From: Neptunitalea chrysea
Lineage (GTDB): Bacteria > Bacteroidota > Bacteroidia > Flavobacteriales > Flavobacteriaceae
Assembly: GCF_027924145.1 (NCBI RefSeq)
Contig: NZ_BRVP01000029.1
Span: forward strand, 1-37,709
Length of the DNA stretch: 37,709 bases
Direction of reading: 5' to 3'
Each line of letters begins with the position of its first letter. The first letter of the stretch is position 1. A model generated the notes under the pieces. That model was not told where the DNA came from. It did no database searches and worked only from the letters and a program-made list of their open reading frames with translations. This document shows, in pieces, positions 7,289 through 14,572 of this stretch. The position numbers were made by a program, and so were the translations under genes.

Positions 7289-8254
7289 TTATCCATTGTT
7301 TAATAATAGTATGTTTCCAGTAGCATCTTTACACCAATATCCATTGTCTTTTTCTTCGATAACAGTAATCTGTTTTAAAGCGATTTTTAATCTGTCTTGG
7401 CTATTAAATTGAATATGAAAATGACGCATTCCTGCGCTATCTTTTGGAGCTAAAGGTTTATTAATACCGTGCCAAGAATTTAAAGCAATTCTATGTTTAT
7501 ATGCGCCACCACAACCCAAATCGGCATACATAAATTGAGGCATATAATTAAACGTATTAAAACCAATATTTTGGTAAAACGTGTTAGAACGTTCTACATT
7601 ATTTGCATAAAGATGTAAATGCCCTAAATAAGCGTCATTATCTATTGGTAAATTTGCTTCTGTATCTGTAACATCTTTAAGTATTGATTTTACATCTAGG
7701 TATTCTGAAGCACTTTTTATATTACCATCACTATCTTCAATGCCAATTCCTCTTCCAGAAACAACACGTACAAAACGTTCTGGTGTTTCTAAGGTAAACT
7801 CAACTGTAATTCCGTCAGGATCTTCTAAATATAAAGATTTAGACATTGTATGATCAACAGGAGAATATGGATAATTGTTTACTATTAAGCGTTGTAACAT
7901 ATTTGCAAACGCAAATTTATTTGGCGCATGTATAGCAAAATGATATAAGCCACTATACCCTTTAATATAACTTGTTTTTGCACTTTCGTGTACAACTACA
8001 AGTGTTTGCTTTTCGGTGCCAAACTCTGCATAAGTTTCGTTACTAACTCTTCGTTTCATGCCAACTATATTTGTCCAAAAATGAGTTGAGCGCTTTAGGC
8101 TTGTATTGTTTAAATGAATAGCTCCAAAAGAAGCATATTTCTCTTGATTATTAGGTTCTGTTTTCATAGTTGAAAGGGCAGGCTTAGTAAAACTACTTAA
8201 GCTTGTAAATAAAGTAACTCCTGCTAGTGTTTTTAAAAAGTTTTTACGTTTCAA
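7289..8254 (-). CDS. Exported VOC-family (glyoxalase/dioxygenase-fold) protein
   Basis: It has two vicinal-oxygen-chelate modules. The first covers about residues 40-155 (IHLNNTSLKRSTHFW, LYHFAIHAPN, SLYLEDPDGITVEFT) and the second residues 190-310 (LGHLHLYANNVERSNTFYQ, MRHFHIQF). Metal-ligand candidates are the His of IHLNN, the Glu of VEFT, and HLH/HFH. The layout is that of ring-cleaving dioxygenases, but the substrate is unknown. The N-terminus KRKNFLKTLAGVTLFTSLSS resembles a Tat-like signal with an altered twin-Arg. I place the start at the TTG at 8254; the frame also allows TTG at 8281, overlapping the previous gene. Last gene of the eight-gene cassette. Confidence 0.8.
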   Translation of the reverse strand: MKRKNFLKTLAGVTLFTSLSSFTKPALSTMKTEPNNQEKYASFGAIHLNNTSLKRSTHFWTNIVGMKRRVSNETYAEFGTEKQTLVVVHESAKTSYIKGYSGLYHFAIHAPNKFAFANMLQRLIVNNYPYSPVDHTMSKSLYLEDPDGITVEFTLETPERFVRVVSGRGIGIEDSDGNIKSASEYLDVKSILKDVTDTEANLPIDNDAYLGHLHLYANNVERSNTFYQNIGFNTFNYMPQFMYADLGCGGAYKHRIALNSWHGINKPLAPKDSAGMRHFHIQFNSQDRLKIALKQITVIEEKDNGYWCKDATGNILLLNNG

Positions 8255-8267
8255 AATAAAGTCAATT

Positions 8268-9575
8268 TTAATCGCGAACAAATTTAATACCAGCTGTTAT
8301 AATACCCGAACTAAATGTTGTGTTTCTATCATATTGAAAAAATCGCAAATCGATACTTTTTATACCATAATTCCATAAACGAGTTTTAGTAAAAATATCT
8401 GTATATGAAACACCTAAACCAAATTGATTTGCACTGTACTGCGATAAATCGTAATCTGAAGTGTAATAGGTTTCGGTTGATAAAGCAGTTTCATAAGGTC
8501 TAAAATAATCTGCTTTAGTTTGATTATAAAATCTGTATGATGGATAGATGGTGAATTTACTAGATAACTTAATAGGAACCTCTATACTTGCTGTATGTGA
8601 TGTAATTCCCCAATCATCAAAATAATAACGATAAAATGTGCGTAGACTTATTTTTTCGTTTAGATACCAATTAAGTCTACCACCAATTGCAATTTTAAAT
8701 CTAGAATCTGGTAGTTGCTCAATCGCTTCTGCTAAGTGAAAATGATCAATAAAAGAATTGTCAATATCAGCAAAATAAACGCGCTGAAAAGGTGTAGATA
8801 ATAGTCCTTCTTGCTGAATAACATCTAGTGATAACGAACCTTGTATGTTTTTAGTAAGTATTTGTGAAAATCCTAAACCTACCGAATATGAGTTTCTTCC
8901 GGTATCTGAAAATTCATTAAAAATAGGAGTGTAGTTTTGGTTTCCTGTGATGGTGTTTTGTGTAAATAAGTCGTTATTAAGTCCATTACCTCCATTACCA
9001 AAAGGTCTCAATTCTGTTGGGTAAATAGTAGTCCAAGAATCTAGAAACACATTGGCAGAAATGCTTAACTCGGTGTTTTTTTCATTAAATAGTTTGGTAT
9101 AACTACCACCAAAACCTAAGGAAAAATAATCATACTCATTAGCTATAGAGAGATTTGCGTTTACGATACTATTTCGGTCATTAGAACTATGACTGTAACT
9201 TCCCGAAATACTAGACCAAACATCACCTGCTGAAGCACCAGAAGAGGCTTGAAAAGGATCTGCTGGACCATCATCAAAAGGATCTACATTGCTTGATGAG
9301 GCAGAAGTATAGGCCGAAATTCCGGCATCTATAGTTAGCACATCGTCATCATTTAGTGGTATTGAAACTACAAATGTTGTAGTAAAATCGTTTAATTCTT
9401 CTGTTCCAATTCCACCACTAACTGCAGCATTGTCTCCATCTTGTCCATAATAACTAGTTAGAAAATCAATTTCGGTAGTTTCTAAAACACGTTTTTTATA
9501 AACTTGTTTAGAGTCTTGTTGTGAGTACGCTTTTGCGAAAGCGAAAAAAAGTATAATAATTATTAAATTTCTCAT
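8268..9575 (-). CDS. DUF3570 family outer-membrane-type protein
   Basis: This 435-aa exported protein has a signal peptide (IIIILFFAFAKAYS, cut before QQD) followed by alternating amphipathic strands typical of an outer-membrane beta-barrel. The ETTEIDFLTSYYGQDGDNAAVSGGIGTEEL opening and the long Asp/Ser-rich loop fit DUF3570. In several phyla DUF3570, DUF4266 and ApbE genes occur side by side, as here, suggesting a shared extracytoplasmic redox function. It lies 12 bp downstream of the DUF4266 gene. Confidence 0.85.
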   Translation of the reverse strand: MRNLIIIILFFAFAKAYSQQDSKQVYKKRVLETTEIDFLTSYYGQDGDNAAVSGGIGTEELNDFTTTFVVSIPLNDDDVLTIDAGISAYTSASSSNVDPFDDGPADPFQASSGASAGDVWSSISGSYSHSSNDRNSIVNANLSIANEYDYFSLGFGGSYTKLFNEKNTELSISANVFLDSWTTIYPTELRPFGNGGNGLNNDLFTQNTITGNQNYTPIFNEFSDTGRNSYSVGLGFSQILTKNIQGSLSLDVIQQEGLLSTPFQRVYFADIDNSFIDHFHLAEAIEQLPDSRFKIAIGGRLNWYLNEKISLRTFYRYYFDDWGITSHTASIEVPIKLSSKFTIYPSYRFYNQTKADYFRPYETALSTETYYTSDYDLSQYSANQFGLGVSYTDIFTKTRLWNYGIKSIDLRFFQYDRNTTFSSGIITAGIKFVRD

Positions 9576-9587
9576 TTCTTTATCAAT

Positions 9588-9800
9588 TTAATTACAACCG
9601 CAGCCACCACCTGTTTTACCACCATTTGCACCTACAGCAGCTTCTCTGTATGAATGCATTGTAGTAACATTTCGGTCACATTTTTTATCGGTTAATACCA
9701 TATCTGGATCGTTGATATTTACTTTTTCATATTCTTTTACTACAACACAGCTACTTAAAAATATAGCAATACAAGCGAGTAAGATTATTTTCTTTATCAT
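9588..9800 (-). CDS. DUF4266 small lipoprotein with CGC tail
   Basis: This 70-aa lipoprotein has a short hydrophobic signal ending LSSC (Cys18). The body contains INDPDMVL and HSYREAAVGANGGKTGGGCGC-N. The conserved MHSYREAAVGA...CGCN ending is the DUF4266 signature. The terminal Cys-Gly-Cys could bind metal or form a redox disulfide. The start ATGA overlaps the ApbE stop by 4 bp, indicating translational coupling. The Thr/Ser-rich tail next to ApbE makes it a candidate target of flavin attachment; that is inference. Confidence 0.85.
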   Translation of the reverse strand: MIKKIILLACIAIFLSSCVVVKEYEKVNINDPDMVLTDKKCDRNVTTMHSYREAAVGANGGKTGGGCGCN

Positions 9801-10777
9801 GATTTATCGATTTTAATATTTTTAGATGTTGTGATATTTCCTTTATCATCGATGATGATACATTCTATATTTGGTAATTGATTTATGCGGTCTAGTCCTA
9901 TTTCTTTTCCCATTACAAAAACCGAAGTTGCTAAAGCATCTGCTAATTCTGCTTTAGGTGCAAATACTGTAACGCTTATAATTCCGCTTGACGGAAAACC
10001 AGTTCTAGGATCAATAATATGGGTGTAGCGTTTTCCATTAAACTCCACAAATTTTTCATAATTGCCAGAAGTCACTACAGCTTCATTATTTATGGGTAAT
10101 AATGCAAAAACTTTGTCTTTATTTAGTGGGTTTGTAATGGCGACTTTCCATTCGTTTCCATTAGGTTGTTTTCCCCAAGTATTCATATCTCCAGATGCAT
10201 TTATTATTCCTGAAGACACGCCTTTTGAAATGAGTAAGGCTTTAGCTTTATCTGCAGCATAACCTTTTCCTATGGCTCCAAAGCCAATTTTCATTCCTTT
10301 TAATTTTAAGAAAACGGTGTTTTTTTCTGAATCAAGGATAATATTTTGATAACCTACTTTTGATACTGACGCTTTAATTTCTTCATTAGTTGGCATCTGT
10401 TTCATGCTGCCATCAAATTTCCATATTCTGTCCATAGAAGCATAACTAATATCAAAAGCTCCATCTGTTAATTTTGATATGCCAATAGCTCGTTGCATTA
10501 ATTGAAATAATTCAGTATCAACTTTTACAGGTGTTATTCCTGCATTTTTATTAATGGCAGAAGTTTGTGATGCTGCATCCCAAGATGAAATTAGCTTTTC
10601 TATTCTTGTAATTTCTGCTACAGCAGTATCAATATATTTATGAGCACTAATAGAATCGTTTGCAACTACAGTAATATCAAAGCGACTTCCCATTAATTTT
10701 AGTGTGCGTTTATATGGATTTTGAGCCATGCACGAAACAGAAATGCTTAAAATGAGTATGTAAATAAGATTTTTCAA
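9797..10777 (-). CDS. apbE: FAD:protein FMN transferase ApbE
   Basis: This 326-aa exported enzyme (signal peptide or lipobox-like ISVSCMAQ) covalently attaches FMN from FAD to Ser/Thr of target proteins outside the cytoplasm. Family motifs are present: MGSRFDITV, KIGFGAIGKGYAADKA, INASGDMNTWG, THIIDPRTGFP and the C-terminal ADALATSVFVMG. The conserved Asp of ALAT region and the Mg site residues look intact. It is tightly packed between the thioredoxin gene (1 bp gap) and DUF4266 (4-bp overlap). No obvious FMN-binding-domain substrate is in the window, so the modified protein may be DUF4266, DUF3570 or encoded elsewhere. Confidence 0.95.
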   Translation of the reverse strand: MKNLIYILILSISVSCMAQNPYKRTLKLMGSRFDITVVANDSISAHKYIDTAVAEITRIEKLISSWDAASQTSAINKNAGITPVKVDTELFQLMQRAIGISKLTDGAFDISYASMDRIWKFDGSMKQMPTNEEIKASVSKVGYQNIILDSEKNTVFLKLKGMKIGFGAIGKGYAADKAKALLISKGVSSGIINASGDMNTWGKQPNGNEWKVAITNPLNKDKVFALLPINNEAVVTSGNYEKFVEFNGKRYTHIIDPRTGFPSSGIISVTVFAPKAELADALATSVFVMGKEIGLDRINQLPNIECIIIDDKGNITTSKNIKIDKS

Positions 10778-10778
10778 A

Positions 10779-11216
10779 TTATTTAATAAAGCTATTTAGT
10801 TCTTTAATATAGTTTTCTGATGTTGTTTTTTTGTAACTGGTTTGACCTAAAATATTGCCTTCATGATCGAGTACGACTACAAATGGAAAAAAGCCTTGTT
10901 TGTTGTAGATTTCTGCTAGTTGTTTGTTGTTTTCAGTTTGTTTATCTGAAAGTTTATTTTTCTTCTTTCTAGGAAAATCTGCTTGAAGCATTATGTAATG
11001 CTCTTTTGAGTAGTTTTTAAAGATTTCTGTACTCCATATTTCACGATCTAATTTGATACAAGGTGCACACCAATCTGAACCTTGAAAAACAAGAATGATT
11101 GGTTTATTGTTTTTTACAGCTTCTTCTTTTGCAGTTGTAAAATCTGTTATCCAATTTTGGGCTTGAATACTGGTAATACTAAAAATGAATATTAGAAATA
11201 AAAGTGCTTTTCTCAT
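10779..11216 (-). CDS. Exported thioredoxin-like protein (WCAPC)
   Basis: 146 aa from the ATG at 11216, which forms an ATGA overlap with the stop of the upstream membrane protein. The frame is open further upstream, but that part has no signal and is out of character. A signal peptide (LLFLIFIFSITSIQA) is followed by a thioredoxin fold with GSDWCAPCIKLDREIW and FPFVVVLDHEGNILG. This resembles the thioredoxin-7/DsbD-C-like group that keeps periplasmic thiols reduced. It sits in the redox operon next to the MsrQ-like electron carrier. Confidence 0.9.
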   Translation of the reverse strand: MRKALLFLIFIFSITSIQAQNWITDFTTAKEEAVKNNKPIILVFQGSDWCAPCIKLDREIWSTEIFKNYSKEHYIMLQADFPRKKKNKLSDKQTENNKQLAEIYNKQGFFPFVVVLDHEGNILGQTSYKKTTSENYIKELNSFIK

Positions 11217-11824
11217 TTTAAAGATGTTTTTGTTTTTATGATTTGTTGTTTCCAAATACGATAGATTTGTAATACTATAACGGGAATAAAATGAACTATT
11301 GCAGCTGCAGCACTTTTTTCTGTTCCTTGTAGTCCTAAAAGAGCCCAATGAATAAAGGCTAGAATAGCAGCTAGATATACCCAACGCTGTAATTTCTTCC
11401 AAGATTTCCCCATTTTTCTTATGGCAGTATTCGTACTTGTTATTGCTAATGGAATGAAAATAAAAAACGCAATCCATCCCGTAAAAATGGCAACATCAGA
11501 GAATTCATTAATTAATGTTTTAAAAGGGTATTCTAAAACATAAAAAATAGTGTGTAATAGTGTATAAGAGAAAGCCGCCACTCCAAAAAAGCGACGGTTT
11601 CTTAATAGCCATTTAGCAATTTTTCCTTTTGGGAATAATAGCTTTAAAGGTGTTGCGATAAGGCTAATAATTAACATGCGACCAGCAAATTCTCCTGTGA
11701 TATGCATTATCATATCATAGTTTACTTGATCACGATAATAGTTTACAGTAAGTAATGTACCTGGTATGGCTAATATTAACCATAAAATATACTTAGATGT
11801 AAAAAATGTTTTGATGTTATGCAT
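11213..11824 (-). CDS. MsrQ/YedZ-like heme membrane protein (ferric reductase-like)
   Basis: This 203-aa protein has five to six membrane helices. His residues placed within helices (MIMHITGEFAGR, SYTLLHTIFYVLEY, FIHWALLG, IVHFIPV) are typical of b-heme ligation in ferric-reductase-like/MsrQ proteins, which pass electrons across the inner membrane. KSWKKLQRWVYLAAILAFIHWALL is the family's signature stretch. No MsrP gene is present; instead thioredoxin, ApbE and DUF4266 follow, so the acceptor is probably an operon product. It overlaps the next gene by 4 bp. Confidence 0.88.
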   Translation of the reverse strand: MHNIKTFFTSKYILWLILAIPGTLLTVNYYRDQVNYDMIMHITGEFAGRMLIISLIATPLKLLFPKGKIAKWLLRNRRFFGVAAFSYTLLHTIFYVLEYPFKTLINEFSDVAIFTGWIAFFIFIPLAITSTNTAIRKMGKSWKKLQRWVYLAAILAFIHWALLGLQGTEKSAAAAIVHFIPVIVLQIYRIWKQQIIKTKTSLK

Positions 11825-11830
11825 TAATGT

Positions 11831-12238
11831 TTATGCTTTAGGTAAAATAGGCTCTTTTTTACTTCTTCCCCATGCTATAAATAAAGCAATAAGCAGTATT
11901 ACAACATTCATTCCTACAGACTCATACTCACCTCTAGAGATATGAAATATTGCAGCTGCTACCATAAGTGCAATTGTGCCATAAGCAGCATAAACAGTAA
12001 ATTGAGGTTTAATTCTAAGTAATGCTGGTAATAGTAAACCTAAACCACCTAATAAATCTACAAAACCTGTTAAAGTAACTAACAATGGGTTTTCTGCTGC
12101 CCAAGGCATCATTTTAACGAGTTCTTCTGTTGGAGTACCAAGTTTAGCAGATGCTCCCCAAAGTAGCATTAAAGCAACTAATGCTTGTGCTATCCATAAA
12201 CCAATGTGTAAAACTTTGTTTCTTTTTTGATCAGTCAT
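11831..12238 (-). CDS. DoxX family membrane protein (paralogue)
   Basis: This 135-aa four-helix protein is clearly paralogous to 2067-2483 (shared SAKL, MMPWA-ENP, LLGG-G-LLPA, YAAYGTIALM, IFHISRGE, WGRSKKEPILPK). It is the first gene of the redox operon after the regulator. It has its own candidate promoter (TTTGCGC at 12263-12269) and a Crp-type operator 33.5 bp upstream. Six bases separate it from the MsrQ-like gene, so six downstream genes probably depend on this promoter. Confidence 0.9.
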   Translation of the reverse strand: MTDQKRNKVLHIGLWIAQALVALMLLWGASAKLGTPTEELVKMMPWAAENPLLVTLTGFVDLLGGLGLLLPALLRIKPQFTVYAAYGTIALMVAAAIFHISRGEYESVGMNVVILLIALFIAWGRSKKEPILPKA

Positions 12239-12265
12239 TTTTATAAAGTTTAATAATTATAAGCG

Positions 12266-12274
12266 CAAAGTTGG
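12266..12274 (-). promoter_or_regulatory. -7-like element of the redox operon
   Basis: On the minus strand CCAACTTTG followed by CGC corresponds to the TTTGCAC of the ribA and doxX promoters. It is 25-28 bp upstream of the DoxX ATG. The TA of the consensus is not conserved here. Confidence 0.45.
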
Positions 12275-12295
12275 ACTTTATAAAAAAGAATAAAA

Positions 12296-12309
12296 ATAAG
12301 ATACCTTAA
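12296..12309 (-). promoter_or_regulatory. Crp/Fnr-type operator of the redox operon
   Basis: On the minus strand TTAAGGTATCTTAT, with the same TTAAnnTAnnTTA skeleton as TTAATCTAGATTAA at 1300-1331. Its centre (12302.5) is 33.5 bp from the TTTG of the -7 element, the same spacing as both plus-strand sites. It lies between the regulator gene and doxX. Confidence 0.65.
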
Positions 12310-12324
12310 GAAATGAAGTTGAGG

Positions 12325-12843
12325 CTATTTTTTTGACAGTTTACGTCTTATTTCGCTTAAATATTCTGGTGTAACACCTATGTATGATGCTATAAGTTTA
12401 AGTGGTAAGCGTTGTACTAGTGTAGGATAAAGTAATGTGAAGTCTATATAGCGTTGCTCTGCGGTTGCACTTAATAATCCTATAACACGTTTATTTGTGG
12501 CAATTAAATTGTTTCTAAATTTTGTTGCAATTTCAATAAGTTCTGTTTTTTCTAATTGCGAAATCTCATTAAATTCTGATTTAGAAATAAATGCAACTTC
12601 GCTATCTTCTATAGCTTCAATAAAAATAACTGAAGGTATTTGATTTGTAAAGCTATCCAAATCAGAAATCATCCAGTTTTCTGGCGCAAATTGTAAAATA
12701 TGCTCTTTACCATTATTGTCTAAAGTATAACTTTTAAGGCATCCAGTTTCTACCAAATAACCATATTTTGTTATTTGACCTTGTTTAAGAAGTACATCTC
12801 CTTTATTAACTTTTATTTTTTTTGTTGTTGGTAAAATACCCAT
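12325..12843 (-). CDS. Crp/Fnr family transcriptional regulator (paralogue)
   Basis: This 172-aa protein has the same layout as 769-1296: a cNMP-binding-type barrel (KGDVLLKQGQITKYGYLVETGCLKSY, LDNNGKEHILQFAPENWMISD) and a C-terminal HTH (KLIASYIGVTPEYLSEIRRKLS). The two proteins share gene order with DoxX and the operator type, so they arose by duplication of a regulator-target unit. It probably activates the redox operon from the operator at 12296-12309. The effector is unknown. Confidence 0.9.
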   Translation of the reverse strand: MGILPTTKKIKVNKGDVLLKQGQITKYGYLVETGCLKSYTLDNNGKEHILQFAPENWMISDLDSFTNQIPSVIFIEAIEDSEVAFISKSEFNEISQLEKTELIEIATKFRNNLIATNKRVIGLLSATAEQRYIDFTLLYPTLVQRLPLKLIASYIGVTPEYLSEIRRKLSKK

Positions 12844-12885
12844 GTATTTGCTAGATGTTATTTACATAATTTGTTTTTATAGCTT

Positions 12886-13020
12886 GCAGGTAACGGCTTG
12901 TGTATGAGTAGTAGCGAATTTAAAGTAACTACTTTTCAGAAAGTAATTTACAAAATAAAATAGAATAGCGATTTGAATTAAAACTCAAATCGCTATTACT
13001 TATACATGTTGTTGTGTGTA
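12886..13020 (-). repeat. Array repeat Rd (variant D)
   Basis: Left core GCAGGTAAC pairs with Rc's right core across 5.6 kb. Right core is GTTGTGTGTA. Arms GTATGAGTAGTAGCGA/TCGCTATTACTTATAC have two G.T wobbles on the plus strand. A separate perfect 13-bp stem AATAGCGATTTGA/TCAAATCGCTATT (12964-12997) competes with the outer arms for the same right-hand sequence. Confidence 0.85.
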
Positions 13021-13024
13021 GTGT

Positions 13025-13555
13025 TTATTCGATAATCTTTTTCAATCTCATTTCGAAAAAAGGAAACCAATTGTTTCCATCAAAAGAATAATCTCCTTTT
13101 TCAATCCAAAAACCATCCTCAGAAAAATCCTCACGGAACCTAATAGTTCCACCTTTTTCATCTTTAAATGACCATTCTAATTTTTTGTCGCCTATAAGCG
13201 TTATTGGATTTTCCATTTTTCCACCGGTAGAAGAAAACGAAATCATCGTTATGGATTTTTCTTCAATATTATAAGAGATAACTCCAAAAGCATTATGAAT
13301 AACTTTGTCTTTGTTTTCTTTTGAATATCCAATTCCGTCAACCATAAATACTGTATTATCTACTTTTGAGCTTATCGTTTCAGTTTGAGTGAATTCTTTT
13401 TTTTCTTTATTGATGAACATCCAGCCATTACCAGTCCAAGTGCCTTTCATAAAACTTAATTGTTCTAAATTCTTCAGAGAGTCCTGAACTACAATTTCTT
13501 GTGCAAAACAAGAAACTGATATCAATGAGAGAAATAGTATAATTGCTGTTTTCAT
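13025..13555 (-). CDS. Secreted hypothetical protein (DUF1579-like beta-barrel)
   Basis: This 176-aa protein has a signal peptide (IILFLSLISVSCFAQ). The mature part opens with LSFMKGTWTGNGW and alternates beta-strands (TVFMVDGIGY, HNAFGVISYN, SITMISFSSTGGKMEN, FREDFSEDGFWIEKGDY). This resembles the DUF1579/lipocalin-like families, with no catalytic motif. It ends IIE with the stop from GAATAA next to the repeat. A promoter-like TACCTTTA with TTG 18 bp upstream (13580-13610, minus strand) precedes it. Confidence 0.75.
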   Translation of the reverse strand: MKTAIILFLSLISVSCFAQEIVVQDSLKNLEQLSFMKGTWTGNGWMFINKEKKEFTQTETISSKVDNTVFMVDGIGYSKENKDKVIHNAFGVISYNIEEKSITMISFSSTGGKMENPITLIGDKKLEWSFKDEKGGTIRFREDFSEDGFWIEKGDYSFDGNNWFPFFEMRLKKIIE

Positions 13556-13619
13556 ATTTTTTTATTTTTGGTAAAGGTATAATCTATAAAATATGCTCAA
13601 TTGTAAAAACACGTCAAAT

Positions 13620-14378
13620 TTAGGCAAGAGAAATCTCAATTTTTTTTAGATAAGTTTCGTAGTCAGAAACCGACCTTTTCATCTTTCTTTTAAACTCATT
13701 TATGAAATGGGATTGGTCGTAATAATTATGCTTATAAATAACATCAATTTTGTTTTTGTTATTTTCTAACAAATCTTCCCATAATTTTCTTTGCTTTAAA
13801 TTACTTGCAAATTGCCTCATAGATAAACCCACTATAGACTTGAACCTTTTTTGAACCACACGTACAGAAAACGGAATTTTATTAAGAATTAGATGTATTG
13901 GTGTTCCATGAGACAGCTCTACACAGATAAATTTCACCAAGTCATCTTGTTCAATTTCCACCTTATTAAATAAATGCGTGAGTTTTTTTTCTAGTAGAGG
14001 AAGAGATAACAGATACTTTTTTATGTTATTATCTAGATTTATATGTTTTGTTATTAAATCGGAAGCCTCAATCGTTTCGTTTATGATTTCTCTTTTGCTA
14101 AATAATTTTGGATTGAGCGATAGCCAGGGATTAAGTCTAATTCCAAAATAAATTGAATTAGGAAATACAGGCTGATGATATTTTTTATTTCTAGGACCAA
14201 GAATTCTTATTCCATTAAAGTAAGGTTGTTGAATTAAAACGATAGAAACATTACTTTCAGGTAAAGTTTCATGTTTAATAGGGAAATTCAAGTTTTTATT
14301 TTCCAATACTTCAAAAACCCAATAGTCTTGAACTATTTCAGCTAAATGCTTGGAAGGTAGAAACTCTTTGTAATACAT
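13620..14378 (-). CDS. AraC-family regulator with N-terminal DUF6597-like domain
   Basis: The ATG at 14378 begins MYYKEFLPSKHLAEIVQDYWVFE, the usual start of the sensing domain in this family. A second possible ATG at 14408 lies just inside the cassette core, and frames further upstream run through the repeat. The N-terminal domain is about residues 1-140 and the C-terminal AraC HTH pair about residues 150-245 (VVQKRFKSIVGLSMRQFASNLK, YYDQSHFINEFKRKMKRSVSDYE). It probably controls the secreted-protein gene 65 bp downstream in the same cassette (13011-14418). Confidence 0.85.
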   Translation of the reverse strand: MYYKEFLPSKHLAEIVQDYWVFEVLENKNLNFPIKHETLPESNVSIVLIQQPYFNGIRILGPRNKKYHQPVFPNSIYFGIRLNPWLSLNPKLFSKREIINETIEASDLITKHINLDNNIKKYLLSLPLLEKKLTHLFNKVEIEQDDLVKFICVELSHGTPIHLILNKIPFSVRVVQKRFKSIVGLSMRQFASNLKQRKLWEDLLENNKNKIDVIYKHNYYDQSHFINEFKRKMKRSVSDYETYLKKIEISLA

Positions 14379-14408
14379 ATTATTCTTTTTCAACTCGGTT
14401 TTTTGCAT

Positions 14409-14542
14409 TACACACAACGGTTTGTATATGAAATGTAGCGTGTAAAAATACAATAATTTTCGATTTAGCAAAACTTTGTAAATAAGCACAAACCTTCGAT
14501 TTTAGCACTTATTAGCTATGTTTTATATACTTTGTTACCTGC
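14409..14542 (-). repeat. Array repeat Re (variant D)
   Basis: Left core TACACACAAC pairs with Rd's right core. Right core GTTACCTGC is identical to that of Rc. Arms GTATATGAAATGTAGC/GCTATGTTTTATATAC contain three wobbles on the plus strand. The centre is less palindromic than in family A. Confidence 0.85.
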
Positions 14543-14572
14543 TGGCTTTATTCGGTTTTACATTTTTTTTCC

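Noticed and set aside
11217-11477. N-terminal extension of the WCAPC thioredoxin to 11477
   Set aside because: It overlaps the MsrQ-like gene in another frame, has no coding character and would hide the signal peptide; the ATGA overlap at 11216 is the better start.
14409-14489. N-terminal extension of the AraC regulator through repeat Re
   Set aside because: It would be encoded by the repeat and lies outside the cassette core; family proteins start near MYYKEF.
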